From JAJTHJ01 sp046316025 (lineage in GTDB: Bacteria; Pseudomonadota; Gammaproteobacteria; Burkholderiales; Burkholderiaceae_F), in contig JBKCXU010000096.1 of NCBI GenBank assembly GCA_046316025.1, positions 1 to 37,597 on the forward strand: a stretch of 37,597 bases of DNA. The letters run 5' to 3'. Each line of letters opens with the position of its first letter. The stretch's first letter is position 1. The notes below the pieces were generated by a model that did no database searches, had not been told where the DNA came from, and worked only from the letters and a program-made list of their open reading frames with translations. Shown here in pieces: positions 27,862 through 37,267 of this stretch. A program made the translations under genes and the position numbers.

Positions 27862-30699
27862 TCAGCCTTCCACGGTGCGCAGCAACTCGACGGCGCTGGC
27901 CCGTTGCTCGGCTGTGCCGTCCCGCGCGACCTCTTCGAGCAGTTCACGCGCGCCATCGCGGACACCGAGTTCGATATAGCCTTTGGCCAAGTCGAGCTTG
28001 GTAGCCATCTGCGCAGACAAGGGACTGCCGGCTTTGGTGCTGGTCGTAGGCCCTTTGCCCGTTGTCGTCGCTCCGCCCAAATCGAAGTCGATCAGCGGCG
28101 GCGCCGTGCTCTCGCCGGCCGGACCCTGCGCCGACCCCGCGCCGCCGCGCCGACCGAAGATCGTGGTCCGGGCGACTGCATCGTCAGGCGCGGTGGTCGC
28201 CGGCGCTGCGACCGGCGCCGCGCGAGGCGACAGATTCAGATCCACGTCGGGAATCGACGGCGCCGCAGCGACAGCAACCGTACCGGCCGACGCGGCGGGC
28301 GCCGTCGGCGCGGAACCCCGTGTGGTCGGCCCCGCCCCGGTCTTGGTCGGCGGCGCCTGCAAGTCGAAGTCCAGGCTGCTGAAGTCCACGGGTTTGGTCA
28401 ACACCTTCCACGGGTCCGTCGCGCCGGAGGCCGTCGAGCTGCCGGAGGCCAAGCCAAAGGTCGCTTCGAACTTGGTCGACGGCCCGGTGGCGGCGGGAAC
28501 CGCCGTCGACAGCGTCTGCCCCGGAGCACGCCGTTCGGCGGTCGGCGCGGCGGCCCGCTCGCCATCGCTTTGCGCAGCCAGCGCCTGCGCCGCCGCCGGC
28601 GCGAACTGGGCGTAGGCCGCCGCGATCTCGGCCGTGGGCGATCCGCCTGCCGAGGTCGCTGCACGCGGCGCAACCGCCGGCATCGTCGGCGCGCCATCCG
28701 CCGACGTCGGGTTCATCGCCCGGGCGATCTGCATCGCGCGCTCCCAGTCCTCCCCACTGCCGCCGGTCTGGCGGCGCAACTCGTCCAAAACCGTCGAAAA
28801 GGCCGCCTCGTTGCCGTTACGCGAATAGATCTCCAACAACTTCAAGCGCGCAGCGTGGCGCTCCGGTTGCAGTCGCAGCGCCTCTTTGAGGATCTGCTCG
28901 GCCTGCTCTTCGCGCCCGTAGGCGATGTAGACGTCGGCTTCGGCCACCGGATCGACTTCGTTGGTGTCGAACTGCGACGCGCCGGGCACGAAGCTTGAGT
29001 TGAAGGTGCTGGTCGAACTCGTGTCCACGCTGCGTCCGCCCGAAGTGCGGAACAACGAACTGGCGCCGGTCGTCGCCGCCGACACGGTGGCCTGGAACTC
29101 CGGCCGCTGCTCGACGCGACGGCGGCGCCAGGCCGAATAGCCGGCCCAGCCAAGCACCAGGAGCACGAGCGCGCCGACGCCCAATTGCGTGGTGGTGTCG
29201 CCAAGCATGCTCTCGATGAAGCCCGGCTCTGCCGGTGGCGGCGGCGGTGGCGTCTTCTTCGCCGGGGGCGCCTCGGCTTTTGCGGCAGGCGCAGGCGCAG
29301 CGGACGGGCCAGGGGCTGGCGCAACAGCCTCCGCCGGCGGCGGGCTCGCTGCGGGGGCCTTTGCCTCGGGCTGAGCCGGCGCTTCGGCCTTGGCCTCAGC
29401 CTTGGCCGGCGCGTCCAATTTCGGCTCTGCCTTGCTCTCGGTCGCTGCCGGCGCGACGGGCGCAGCCTTGCCAGCGGGCGGCGCTTCGGCCTTCGCCTGC
29501 GCTTGGGCGCCGGATTTGCTTTGCAGTTCCAGTGCCTTGCGCAGGGCTTCGTTGGTCTTTTGCAGTTCTGCCGCGCGTTCTTGCTGCTCCTTGACGGCGC
29601 GCTGCCGCGCCGCCTCTTCATCGGCTTTGGCAGCGGCTGCGGCGGCGGGAGCGGCGCCGGCCTCGGCTTTGGCGATCGTCAGCCGATCGCCCGACTTGGC
29701 CGCTGCGCCCTTGTCCTCGACTCGCGGCGTCACCTGGCCTTGCGTTGCCGACGCCGGCGGCGCGGCGGCGGGCGCCGCCGCCACGGTGCGCGACAGACGG
29801 CTGCGGTACTCGGCAAAGTCCCGGCTCTGGGCAACGACCTCGGCCCGCGCCTGCGCCGGCGCGATGGCCGCGACCGTGTCGGCCGTCGGAATCGACAGCC
29901 GCTTGCCGGCCAGCACCAGATTCATGTTGCCGTTGATGAAGGCATCCGGGTTGGCGCGAACCAGCGCCACCAGCATCTGGTCGAGCGACACCGACGCCGG
30001 CTGTGTCTCGCGCGCGATGCGGCCGAGGGTGTCGCCCGGCTTGACCTCGACCGCGCCGACCGCCGCGGACGCGCGCGGCGCCTCTGCTTGCGCCGCAACG
30101 GGGGCCCTCGCCTCGGCCGCGGGCTTGGGCGCCGCAGCCACCGGCTCCGGTGCCCGTGCCGGCGGCTCGCTCGGCACCGGCGCGGGTGTCGCTGCGGGAG
30201 CAGCGGCGGGCGGTGCGCTGGGCGGAGCGGCAACGGCGGCCGGCGGCACCGCTGCCACGGGCGGCAGCGACGGCGGCACATCGCGCAACGCCGGCGGATC
30301 CAGCAACAGGGTGTACTCGCGCCGGGTGCGCCCATTGGCCCAACTCGCCTCGAGAATCAGGTCCAGATAGGGCTCACTGATCGGCGACAGCGACGTGATC
30401 TTCACGAATACGCTGGCACCGCGGCGCTCGACGTCGAAACGCAGGTTGGCCAGAGCCGGGTTGAAGTCCAGCCGGGCTTCGCGGAACGCCGACTCCGGCG
30501 CCACCCTGACCGACAGGGTGGCCTCGTCCTCCGCTGCCACAGCGGTCAGCTCCACTTCCGCGCGCAGCGGTTGGCCCAGGGCGGAGGCCACCGCCATGCG
30601 GCCCAAACCCAGGCCGTAGGCCGGCTGGACCAAGCCTACAAGCGCCACGGCGGCGCCGGCCAATGCCAAGCGTTTGATGTCCAACGCGAAGAGTCGCAC
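27862..30699 (-). CDS. fimV: FimV/HubP-family polar pilus assembly protein
   Basis: Large bitopic protein (945 aa) that organises type IV pili and cell poles. Start is GTG at 30699, giving VRLFALDIKRLALAG and a signal peptide of about 29 residues ending AYG. The FimV N-terminal domain follows (RMAVASALGQPLRAEVELTA), then a Pro/Ala linker, a LysM domain (about 218-272, VEVKPGDTLGRIA), a coiled-coil and long Ala/Lys/Pro stretch, one membrane helix (about 500-525, LGVGALVLLVLGWAGYSAW), a cytoplasmic TPR part (VYIAYGREEQAEQIL) and the conserved C-terminal domain (KLDLAKGYIELGVRDGA). The position between asd and truA is usual in Betaproteobacteria. Confidence 0.94.
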   Translation of the reverse strand: MRLFALDIKRLALAGAAVALVGLVQPAYGLGLGRMAVASALGQPLRAEVELTAVAAEDEATLSVRVAPESAFREARLDFNPALANLRFDVERRGASVFVKITSLSPISEPYLDLILEASWANGRTRREYTLLLDPPALRDVPPSLPPVAAVPPAAVAAPPSAPPAAAPAATPAPVPSEPPARAPEPVAAAPKPAAEARAPVAAQAEAPRASAAVGAVEVKPGDTLGRIARETQPASVSLDQMLVALVRANPDAFINGNMNLVLAGKRLSIPTADTVAAIAPAQARAEVVAQSRDFAEYRSRLSRTVAAAPAAAPPASATQGQVTPRVEDKGAAAKSGDRLTIAKAEAGAAPAAAAAAKADEEAARQRAVKEQQERAAELQKTNEALRKALELQSKSGAQAQAKAEAPPAGKAAPVAPAATESKAEPKLDAPAKAEAKAEAPAQPEAKAPAASPPPAEAVAPAPGPSAAPAPAAKAEAPPAKKTPPPPPPAEPGFIESMLGDTTTQLGVGALVLLVLGWAGYSAWRRRRVEQRPEFQATVSAATTGASSLFRTSGGRSVDTSSTSTFNSSFVPGASQFDTNEVDPVAEADVYIAYGREEQAEQILKEALRLQPERHAARLKLLEIYSRNGNEAAFSTVLDELRRQTGGSGEDWERAMQIARAMNPTSADGAPTMPAVAPRAATSAGGSPTAEIAAAYAQFAPAAAQALAAQSDGERAAAPTAERRAPGQTLSTAVPAATGPSTKFEATFGLASGSSTASGATDPWKVLTKPVDFSSLDFDLQAPPTKTGAGPTTRGSAPTAPAASAGTVAVAAAPSIPDVDLNLSPRAAPVAAPATTAPDDAVARTTIFGRRGGAGSAQGPAGESTAPPLIDFDLGGATTTGKGPTTSTKAGSPLSAQMATKLDLAKGYIELGVRDGARELLEEVARDGTAEQRASAVELLRTVEG

Positions 30700-30826
30700 G
30701 ATGCCCCCGTCCCTGCCGAAACTACGAAAGATTTTCAAAATAACACAGCAAGCGCCGCATTGCGATGCACGCCGGCTTGCCGGCCACCTGCTCACGCGAT
30801 GGCGGCGTGGCTCGCATGCGACCGGA

Positions 30827-31954
30827 TCAAGGCTCTCGTCCAAGGAGGATGCGCAGCATCCGCCGCAGCGGCTCGGCCGCGCCCCACAGCAACTGGTCGC
30901 CGACGGTGAAGGCGGTCAGGTACTCGCCGCCCATTGCGAGCTTGCGCAGGCGACCGATCGGCACCTCCAGCGTGCCGTTGACGCGCACCGGCGACAGTTC
31001 GCGAATGCTGTCTTCGCGCTGATTGGGAATCACGCGCACCCAGGGGTTGGCGCTCGCCAGGATTGCTTCGATCTCCGCCAGCGGCAGGTCGCGCTTCAAC
31101 TTGATCGTCAGCGCCTGGCTGTGGCAGCGCATCGAGCCGACGCGCACGCACAGTCCATCGACGATCACCGCGCCGGGCTGCCCCACGGGCGGCTTGCCGA
31201 GCATCTTGTTCAGTTCGGCGGCGGCCTTCCACTCTTCGCGGCTAACTCCGTTGCCGAGATCCTTGTCGATCCAGGTGATGAGGCTGCCGGCGAGCGGCAC
31301 CGTGAAGCTCTCCTGCGGCAGTTGGTCGGAACGCAAAGCGGCGGTAACCGCGCGGTCGATCTCCAGGATGCCCGACTTGGGGTCGGCCAGCAGCTTCTCC
31401 GCCGCCGCGTGCGCGTAGCCCATCTGCGCCACCAGCTCGCGCATGTTGGGCGCGCCGGCGCCGGAGGCGGCCTGATAGGTCATCGCGGTAACCCATTCGA
31501 TCAAGTCCGCGCGCAGCAGGCCGTCGAGCGCCATCATCATCAGCCCGACCGTGCAGTTGGCGCCGGCAAAGGTCTTCATGCCGGCACGCACCGCGGCGTC
31601 GATCGTCGGACGGTTGACGGGGTCGAGGATGATCATCGCGTCGTCGGCCATCCGCAGTGCGGAGGCGGCGTCGATCCAGTAGCCCGTCCAACCCGCGGCG
31701 CGCAGCCTGGGGTAGATCGCGTTGCTGTAGTCGCCGCCCTGGCAGGTGACGATGGTGTCGCAGGCGGCGAGTGCAGCCAGGTCTTCGGCGCTCTTGAGCA
31801 CGGGTTCGGCGCCGGCCACCTTGGGCGCCGCACCGCCCGCGTTGGACGTGCTGAAGAACACCGACTCCACCAGCGCGAAGTCGCCCTCTTGTTGCATCCG
31901 TTCCATCAGCACGGAACCGACCATTCCGCGCCAACCGACAAAACCGACTCTCAT
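30827..31954 (-). CDS. asd: Aspartate-semialdehyde dehydrogenase
   Basis: NADPH-dependent enzyme (375 aa) making aspartate semialdehyde for lysine, methionine, threonine and diaminopimelate. The Rossmann start VGFVGWRGMVGSVLMERM and catalytic Cys134 in GANCTVGLMM identify the long enterobacterial type; SMRCHSQALT carries the active-site His. ATG at 31954 lies 22 bp after the leuB stop. A 127-bp, relatively AT-rich leader separates it from fimV. Confidence 0.97.
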   Translation of the reverse strand: MRVGFVGWRGMVGSVLMERMQQEGDFALVESVFFSTSNAGGAAPKVAGAEPVLKSAEDLAALAACDTIVTCQGGDYSNAIYPRLRAAGWTGYWIDAASALRMADDAMIILDPVNRPTIDAAVRAGMKTFAGANCTVGLMMMALDGLLRADLIEWVTAMTYQAASGAGAPNMRELVAQMGYAHAAAEKLLADPKSGILEIDRAVTAALRSDQLPQESFTVPLAGSLITWIDKDLGNGVSREEWKAAAELNKMLGKPPVGQPGAVIVDGLCVRVGSMRCHSQALTIKLKRDLPLAEIEAILASANPWVRVIPNQREDSIRELSPVRVNGTLEVPIGRLRKLAMGGEYLTAFTVGDQLLWGAAEPLRRMLRILLGREP

Positions 31955-31976
31955 GTTTTCCTCACTCGATTCAAAC

Positions 31977-33050
31977 TCAGTTCAAAGCGGCCACAACCGC
32001 GTCACCCATCTGCGCGGTACCGATCGGGCTGGCGCCGGGCGCCGCGATATCCGCGGTGCGCAGGCCCTGCGCCAGCACCCGTTTGACGGCGGCCTCGATG
32101 CGGTCGGCCTGCGCCGGTTTGGCGAGCGAATAGCGCAGCATCATGGCGGCCGACAGAATCGTCGCCAGCGGATTGGCAATGCCGCGGCCGGCGATGTCCG
32201 GCGCGCTGCCGTGGCTCGGCTCGTACAGCCCCTGCCCGCGCTCGTTGAGCGAGGCCGAGGGCAGCATGCCGATCGAGCCGGTGAGCATCGCCGCCTCGTC
32301 CGACAAAATGTCGCCGAACATGTTGCCGGTGACGATCACGTCGAAGCGCTTGGGCGCGCGCACCAATTGCATCGCCGCGTTGTCCACGTACATGTGGTCG
32401 AGTGCGACGTCGGGGTAATCCTTGTGCACCTCGGTCACCACGTCCTTCCAGAACTGGAAGGTCTCCAGCACGTTGGCCTTGTCCACGCTGGTGAGTTTCT
32501 TGCCGCGCTTGCGCGCCGCCTCGAAGGCCACGCGCGCGATGCGCTCGATCTCCGGCCGCGAGTAGCGCATCGTGTCGAAGGCTTCGTCCGCGCCGGCAAA
32601 GGCGCCGTCCGGTGCGCTGCGCCGACCCCGCGGCTGGCCGAAGTAAATGTCGCCGGTCAGTTCGCGCACGATCAGGATGTCCAGCCCGGCGACCAGTTCG
32701 GGCTTCAGGCTCGAGGCCGCAGTCAGTTCCGCGTAGCAGATCGCCGGCCGGAAGTTGGCAAAGAGATTGAGCGCCTTGCGCAGGCCGAGGATCGCCTGCT
32801 CCGGGCGCAGCGGCCGGGGCAGCGTGTCGAACTTCCAATCGCCCACGGCGCCGAAGAGAATCGCATCGGCCTCGCGGGCGAGCTTGAGCGTGGCTTCCGG
32901 CAGCGGATGGCCGTGGCTCTCGTAGGCAGTGCCGCCGACGTCGGCGAACTCCATCTCGAAGGGCTCGCCCAGCGCGCGCAGCACCTTGACAGCCTCGGCC
33001 ACGATTTCGCTGCCGATGCCGTCGCCGGGGAGGACTGCGATCTTGCTCAT
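31977..33050 (-). CDS. leuB: 3-isopropylmalate dehydrogenase
   Basis: Oxidises and decarboxylates 3-isopropylmalate in leucine synthesis (357 aa). The N-terminal VLPGDGIGSEIV, the metal and substrate motifs ELTGDIYFGQPRG, NMFGDILSDEAAMLTGSIGMLPS and EPSHGSAPDIAGRG are complete. It follows leuD after 64 bp and precedes asd by 22 bp, so it is part of the leuCDB-asd transcript. Confidence 0.97.
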   Translation of the reverse strand: MSKIAVLPGDGIGSEIVAEAVKVLRALGEPFEMEFADVGGTAYESHGHPLPEATLKLAREADAILFGAVGDWKFDTLPRPLRPEQAILGLRKALNLFANFRPAICYAELTAASSLKPELVAGLDILIVRELTGDIYFGQPRGRRSAPDGAFAGADEAFDTMRYSRPEIERIARVAFEAARKRGKKLTSVDKANVLETFQFWKDVVTEVHKDYPDVALDHMYVDNAAMQLVRAPKRFDVIVTGNMFGDILSDEAAMLTGSIGMLPSASLNERGQGLYEPSHGSAPDIAGRGIANPLATILSAAMMLRYSLAKPAQADRIEAAVKRVLAQGLRTADIAAPGASPIGTAQMGDAVVAALN

Positions 33051-33114
33051 CGTCGTTCCTCGCGGGGCTGGTAGTTGACCTCGCCCCTGCCCGCTTCAGG
33101 AACGAAGTGCGCCG

Positions 33115-33759
33115 TCAGATGGTTTTGGCAATCCAGGGGAATTTGGCAAGCCGCGCCTGCTCAAAGGCTGCGATTTTGTCCTTGTGCCGCAGCGTCAGGC
33201 CGATCTCGTCCCAACCGTTGATGAGGCACTGCTTGCGAAAGCCGTCGACCTCGAAGCGCAGCACTTCACCCGCCGGGGTGGCGACGGTTTGCGCCGGCAG
33301 ATCGATCGCCAGCCGGTAGCCGGGCTGCGCCTGCACGGCGCCAAACAGCCGATCCACCACCGCCTCGTCGAGCGCGATCGGCAGCAGGCCGTTCTTCAGG
33401 CAGTTGTTGTGAAAGATGTCGGCAAAACTCGGCGCAACGACCGCGCGGAAACCGTACTCCACCAACGCCCAGGGCGCATGCTCGCGGCTGGAGCCGCAGC
33501 CGAAGTTGCGGCGCGCGAGCAGCACGCTCGCGCCCCGATAGCGCGGCTGGTTGAGCACGAAGTCCGGGTTCAGCGGCCGGTGCGTGTTGTCCTTGCCCGG
33601 CTCGCCCCGATCCAGATAGCGCCACTCGTCGAAGAGATTGGGGCCGAAGCCGGTGCGCCGAATCGACTTCAGGAATTGCTTGGGGATGATCTGGTCGGTA
33701 TCGACGTTGGGCCGATCCAGCGGGGCGACGAGGCCGTTCAAGGTGACGAACTTCTCCAT
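33115..33759 (-). CDS. leuD: 3-isopropylmalate dehydratase small subunit
   Basis: Small subunit (214 aa) of isopropylmalate isomerase, the swivelling domain that completes the active site with LeuC. NVDTDQIIPKQFLKSI near residue 18 and NFGCGSSREHAPWAL near 84 are the family signatures. The start lies 3 bp after the leuC stop, giving coordinated expression of the two subunits. Confidence 0.97.
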   Translation of the reverse strand: MEKFVTLNGLVAPLDRPNVDTDQIIPKQFLKSIRRTGFGPNLFDEWRYLDRGEPGKDNTHRPLNPDFVLNQPRYRGASVLLARRNFGCGSSREHAPWALVEYGFRAVVAPSFADIFHNNCLKNGLLPIALDEAVVDRLFGAVQAQPGYRLAIDLPAQTVATPAGEVLRFEVDGFRKQCLINGWDEIGLTLRHKDKIAAFEQARLAKFPWIAKTI

Positions 33760-33762
33760 CGT

Positions 33763-35181
33763 CTACCCCAACTGCCGCACGTCGGCGAAGCGCCCGGCAA
33801 TGGCTGCCGCCGCTGCCATCGCCGGACTGACGAGGTGCGTGCGCCCGCCGGGCCCCTGCCGGCCTTCGAAGTTGCGATTGCTGGTCGAGGCGCAGCGCTC
33901 GCCGGGCTCGAGCTTGTCGGCGTTCATGCCCAGGCACATCGAGCAGCCGGGCTCGCGCCAGTCGAAGCCGGCGGCGCGGAAGATCTTGTCCAACCCCTCG
34001 GCCTCCGCCTGCGCCTTGACCAAGCCGGAGCCGGGTACCGCCATCGCCAGCTTGACGTTGGTCGCGATATGCCGGCCGTGCAGCACGCGCGCGGCAGCAC
34101 GCAGATCTTCAATGCGGCTGTTGGTGCAGGAGCCGATGAAGACCTTGTCGATGCGGATGTCCTGCATCGGCGTGTTGGGGTTCAGGCCCATGTACTGCAA
34201 TGCGCGCTCGATACCGGCGCGCTTGATCGGGTCGGACTCCTTGGCCGGATCGGGCACGGCGCCGGAGATACCGGTCACCATCTCCGGCGAAGTGCCCCAG
34301 GTGACCTGCGGTTCGATCTTCGTCGCGTCGATCTCGACCACGCGGTCGAAGTGCGCTCCGGGGTCGCTCGCCAGCGTGCGCCAATAGGCGATCGCGGCGT
34401 CCCAATCGTCGCCCTTGGGCGCAAACGGCCGGCCCTTCACGTACTCGACCGTCTTGTCGTCCACCGCGACCAGCCCCGCGCGTGCGCCCGCTTCGATGGC
34501 CATGTTGCAAACGGTCATGCGGCCTTCGACCGACAGCGCGCGCATCGCACTGCCGCCGAACTCGATCGCATAGCCGGTGCCGCCAGCCGTGCCGATGCGG
34601 CCGATCACCGCCAGCACAATGTCCTTGGCCGTGACGCCAAAAGGCAGCGCGCCTTCGATGCGCACCAGCAGGTTCTTGCTCTTGCGCGTGAGCAGCGTCT
34701 GCGTGGCAAGCACGTGCTCGACCTCGCTGGTGCCGATACCAAAGGCGAGCGCGCCGAGCGCGCCGTGCGTACTCGTGTGCGAATCGCCGCAGACGACCGT
34801 CATGCCCGGCAACGTCGCGCCCTGCTCCGGGCCGATCACGTGGACGATGCCCTGGCGCTTGTCGAGGAACGGAAAGTAAGCGGCGGCGCCGTGCGCCTTG
34901 ATATTGGCGTCCAGTGTCACGATCTGCTCGCGCGAAGTGGGATCGACCACACCGTCCAGCCCACGCTCCCAGCCGTCGGTGGGGGTGTTGTGGTCGGCAG
35001 TGGCGACGATCGAACTTACTCGCCACGGCGTGCGCCCCGCCAGGCGCAGCCCCTCGTAGGCCTGCGGGCTCGTGACCTCGTGCACCAGGTGCCGGTCGAT
35101 GTACAGCACCGTCGTGCCGTCCGCATCGACGTGCACCTCGTGCGCCGACCAGAGCTTGTCGTAGAGCGTTTGCAAGATCAT
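33763..35181 (-). CDS. leuC: 3-isopropylmalate dehydratase large subunit
   Basis: Iron-sulfur subunit (472 aa) of isopropylmalate isomerase. It begins QTLYDKLWSAHEV, carries VVCGDSHTSTHGALGALAFG, and the cluster-binding cysteines lie in FIGSCTNSR and GCSMCLGMN. ATG at 35181 has no recognisable Shine-Dalgarno. The leader to the upstream gene is only 73 bp and shows no leucine-rich leader peptide, so classic attenuation is unlikely. Confidence 0.97.
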   Translation of the reverse strand: MILQTLYDKLWSAHEVHVDADGTTVLYIDRHLVHEVTSPQAYEGLRLAGRTPWRVSSIVATADHNTPTDGWERGLDGVVDPTSREQIVTLDANIKAHGAAAYFPFLDKRQGIVHVIGPEQGATLPGMTVVCGDSHTSTHGALGALAFGIGTSEVEHVLATQTLLTRKSKNLLVRIEGALPFGVTAKDIVLAVIGRIGTAGGTGYAIEFGGSAMRALSVEGRMTVCNMAIEAGARAGLVAVDDKTVEYVKGRPFAPKGDDWDAAIAYWRTLASDPGAHFDRVVEIDATKIEPQVTWGTSPEMVTGISGAVPDPAKESDPIKRAGIERALQYMGLNPNTPMQDIRIDKVFIGSCTNSRIEDLRAAARVLHGRHIATNVKLAMAVPGSGLVKAQAEAEGLDKIFRAAGFDWREPGCSMCLGMNADKLEPGERCASTSNRNFEGRQGPGGRTHLVSPAMAAAAAIAGRFADVRQLG

Positions 35182-35254
35182 CGTGCGGAGGCTTCGACCG
35201 TCACTTTCAAGAGCGAACGATTATGCCAGTGCGATGCAGCAAGACCCCTTGCGA

Positions 35255-36073
35255 TCAGCGCGTTTTGGCGCTTTCGTACAACGGCATCACCCTCTGCGCG
35301 TAGACCTTCAAGTCTTCGATCCGCGACGCCGGCGCGGGGTGGGTCGAGAGCAACTCCGGCGGCCCGCTGCCGCCCTGCTTGGCCATCTTGGTCCACAGCG
35401 TGACGGCGGCGCGCGGGTCGTAGCCGGCGCGGGCGGCGAGTTCGACGCCGATGCGGTCGGCCTCCTGCTCGTTCTCGCGGCTGTTGGGCAGCACGAACAT
35501 CGCCTGCCCGAACAGGTTGCCCAGATCGCCCGCGCCCGTGCCGTACACCGCCCCCAGGATGGCCGCACCCAGCTGCACCGGCGCGGCGCGCCCCATCCGC
35601 TCGCGCGTGTGCTCGCGCAGCGCATGGGCGATCTCGTGGCCGATCACCGCGGCGAGTTCGTCGTCGGTGAGTTGGAGTTTCTCGATCAGCCCGCTGTATA
35701 CGGCGATCTTGCCGCCCGGCATGCACCAGGCGTTGATCTGCGGCGAGGTCAAGACGACGACCTCCCACTGCCAGCGCGGCGCGTCGTCGCGGAACACCGC
35801 CGTTTGCGGGATCAGTTTCTGCGCGGTGGCGCGCACGCGCTCGGTCTGCTTGGCGTCGCGGTTGAGCGCGCCCTTCTGCGCCGCCCCCTGCTTGACCTGT
35901 GCGTACTGGCGCGCCGCTTCGCCCTGCACCTGCACCTCGCTCGGCGCCAGCACCGACATCTGCTGCGGCCGCTCCACGCCCACCGCGCCGCCGCGCGTCG
36001 TTTGCACGGTCTGGCAGGCGACGAGCAGCGCCGCGCCCAGCGCCGCGATCCAGTGCAGTCGCCGCGACTGCAT
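35255..36073 (-). CDS. M48-family metalloprotease, probable lipoprotein
   Basis: Zinc protease of 272 aa. The N-terminus has a signal with lipobox LVAC, so Cys20 is probably lipidated and the protein faces the periplasm. The zinc motif is HEIAH at 146-150, and Glu202 with Asp206 in SRENEQEADRIG completes the M48 site; SGLIEKLQLTDDELAAVIG is typical of BepA/LoiP relatives that act in outer-membrane protein quality control. The ATG at 36073 follows the MFS stop by 5 bp; long upstream frames run inside the MFS gene and were discarded. The substrate is unknown. Confidence 0.93.
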   Translation of the reverse strand: MQSRRLHWIAALGAALLVACQTVQTTRGGAVGVERPQQMSVLAPSEVQVQGEAARQYAQVKQGAAQKGALNRDAKQTERVRATAQKLIPQTAVFRDDAPRWQWEVVVLTSPQINAWCMPGGKIAVYSGLIEKLQLTDDELAAVIGHEIAHALREHTRERMGRAAPVQLGAAILGAVYGTGAGDLGNLFGQAMFVLPNSRENEQEADRIGVELAARAGYDPRAAVTLWTKMAKQGGSGPPELLSTHPAPASRIEDLKVYAQRVMPLYESAKTR

Positions 36074-36078
36074 CGCGC

Positions 36079-37266
36079 TCAAGCCGCCGCCGGTGCGACC
36101 GCCGAGCGATCGGCCGCCCGCGCCCGCTGCACCGCCCACCAACCCAAGGCGGCTGCGGCACTGCTGGCGAGAAAGGCAGCTTCGGCGCCAAGCCGCGTCC
36201 ACAAGGCCGCGGCGACCAGGCTGCCCGCCATGCCGCCCACGCCATAGCCCAGGCTGATGTAGAGCGCCTGCCCACGCGCGGCGGCAGCGCCCGGGAACCA
36301 CTGCTGCACGGTGAGCACGCAGGCGCTGTGATGCACGGCAAAGCTCGCCGCGTGCAGCGTCTGCGCCAGCAGCAGGAGCAGCCACAGGTCGGCGAACGCG
36401 GCGATCAAAAAGAACCGCAGCGCCGCCAGCACGAAACTCGCCGACAGCAGCGGAAAAATGCCGAAGCGCGCGAAGAAGCGCCCTTGCAGGTAGAAAAAAA
36501 CCACCTCGACCAGCACGCCGACCACCCAGAAGAAACCGATCGCCGTCTTGCTGTAACCCTGCTGCGCGAGAAAGATCGAGAAGTAGGTGTAGTACGCACC
36601 GTGCGCGAAGACCATCAGCGCCGCCGAGGCGAAGAACCAGCGCACCCGCGGCTCGGCCAGCCGCGCGCGCACCGACACGCGCGCGTGCGGATGCTCGGTC
36701 GCGGGCCGCTCGCGCAGCATGAAGGCCGCCACCGCCCCGAGTACCAGCAACGCCACCACCAGCGCCGGCTGCCAGCGCAGGCCGGCGGCGTCGAACAACA
36801 TGCCCGCCGCCAGCACCAGAGCGATGAACCCGACCGAACCCCAGATGCGCACCCGCCCGTAGCGGCGCGCGGCCTGCCCGTCGTGGCGCAGGTGCGCGGC
36901 GACGATGGCTTCCGCCAGCGGAATCTGCGCGGTGATGACAAAATTGGCGACCACCAGCACGGCGAAGATCACCGCAAAGCCGCCCGGCAGGGCGAGCGCG
37001 GCGTACGCGGCGCAGGTCGCCAGAGCCGTGGCCCGCAGGATGGCCAGCCGCCGGTTGCCGTGGTCGGCGAGCCAGCCCCACAGGCTGGGGCCGATCACCC
37101 GCATGCCCTGCATCATCGCCAGCACGAGGCCGATCTCGAAGGCCGTCAGGCCGCGCCACTCCAGATACAGCGGCAGGTAGGGCGCAATCACGCCGACCGC
37201 GGCGAAGTACGCAGCGAAGAAGAGCCCCAGCCGGGCGTCGTCCGACCAAGGTGCCGCCGCACGCAT
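36079..37266 (-). CDS. MFS transporter (PPP / HcaT-like family)
   Basis: A 395-aa integral membrane protein with about twelve helices, beginning LGLFFAAYFAAVGVIAPYLPLYL. PYLPLYLEWRGLTAFEIGL and WGWLADHGNRR (the cytoplasmic loop 2-3 motif) and ARRYGRVRIWGSVGFI match the phenylpropionate-permease-like MFS family often placed after aroC in Betaproteobacteria. Its ATG follows the aroC stop by 1 nt. The natural substrate is not known; the HcaT name should not be taken as function. Confidence 0.9.
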   Translation of the reverse strand: MRAAAPWSDDARLGLFFAAYFAAVGVIAPYLPLYLEWRGLTAFEIGLVLAMMQGMRVIGPSLWGWLADHGNRRLAILRATALATCAAYAALALPGGFAVIFAVLVVANFVITAQIPLAEAIVAAHLRHDGQAARRYGRVRIWGSVGFIALVLAAGMLFDAAGLRWQPALVVALLVLGAVAAFMLRERPATEHPHARVSVRARLAEPRVRWFFASAALMVFAHGAYYTYFSIFLAQQGYSKTAIGFFWVVGVLVEVVFFYLQGRFFARFGIFPLLSASFVLAALRFFLIAAFADLWLLLLLAQTLHAASFAVHHSACVLTVQQWFPGAAAARGQALYISLGYGVGGMAGSLVAAALWTRLGAEAAFLASSAAAALGWWAVQRARAADRSAVAPAAA

Positions 37267-37267
37267 T

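Noticed and set aside
29185..30909. A 574-aa open frame opposite fimV, and other long plus-strand frames at 10884-11936, 14405-16411, 18957-21416 and 33184-35403
   Set aside because: All lie antisense to clearly identified genes and show the Arg/His/Ala composition expected of third-position GC bias.
35182..35254. Possible leucine attenuator before leuC
   Set aside because: The leader is too short, has no run of Leu codons and no terminator hairpin with a T run.
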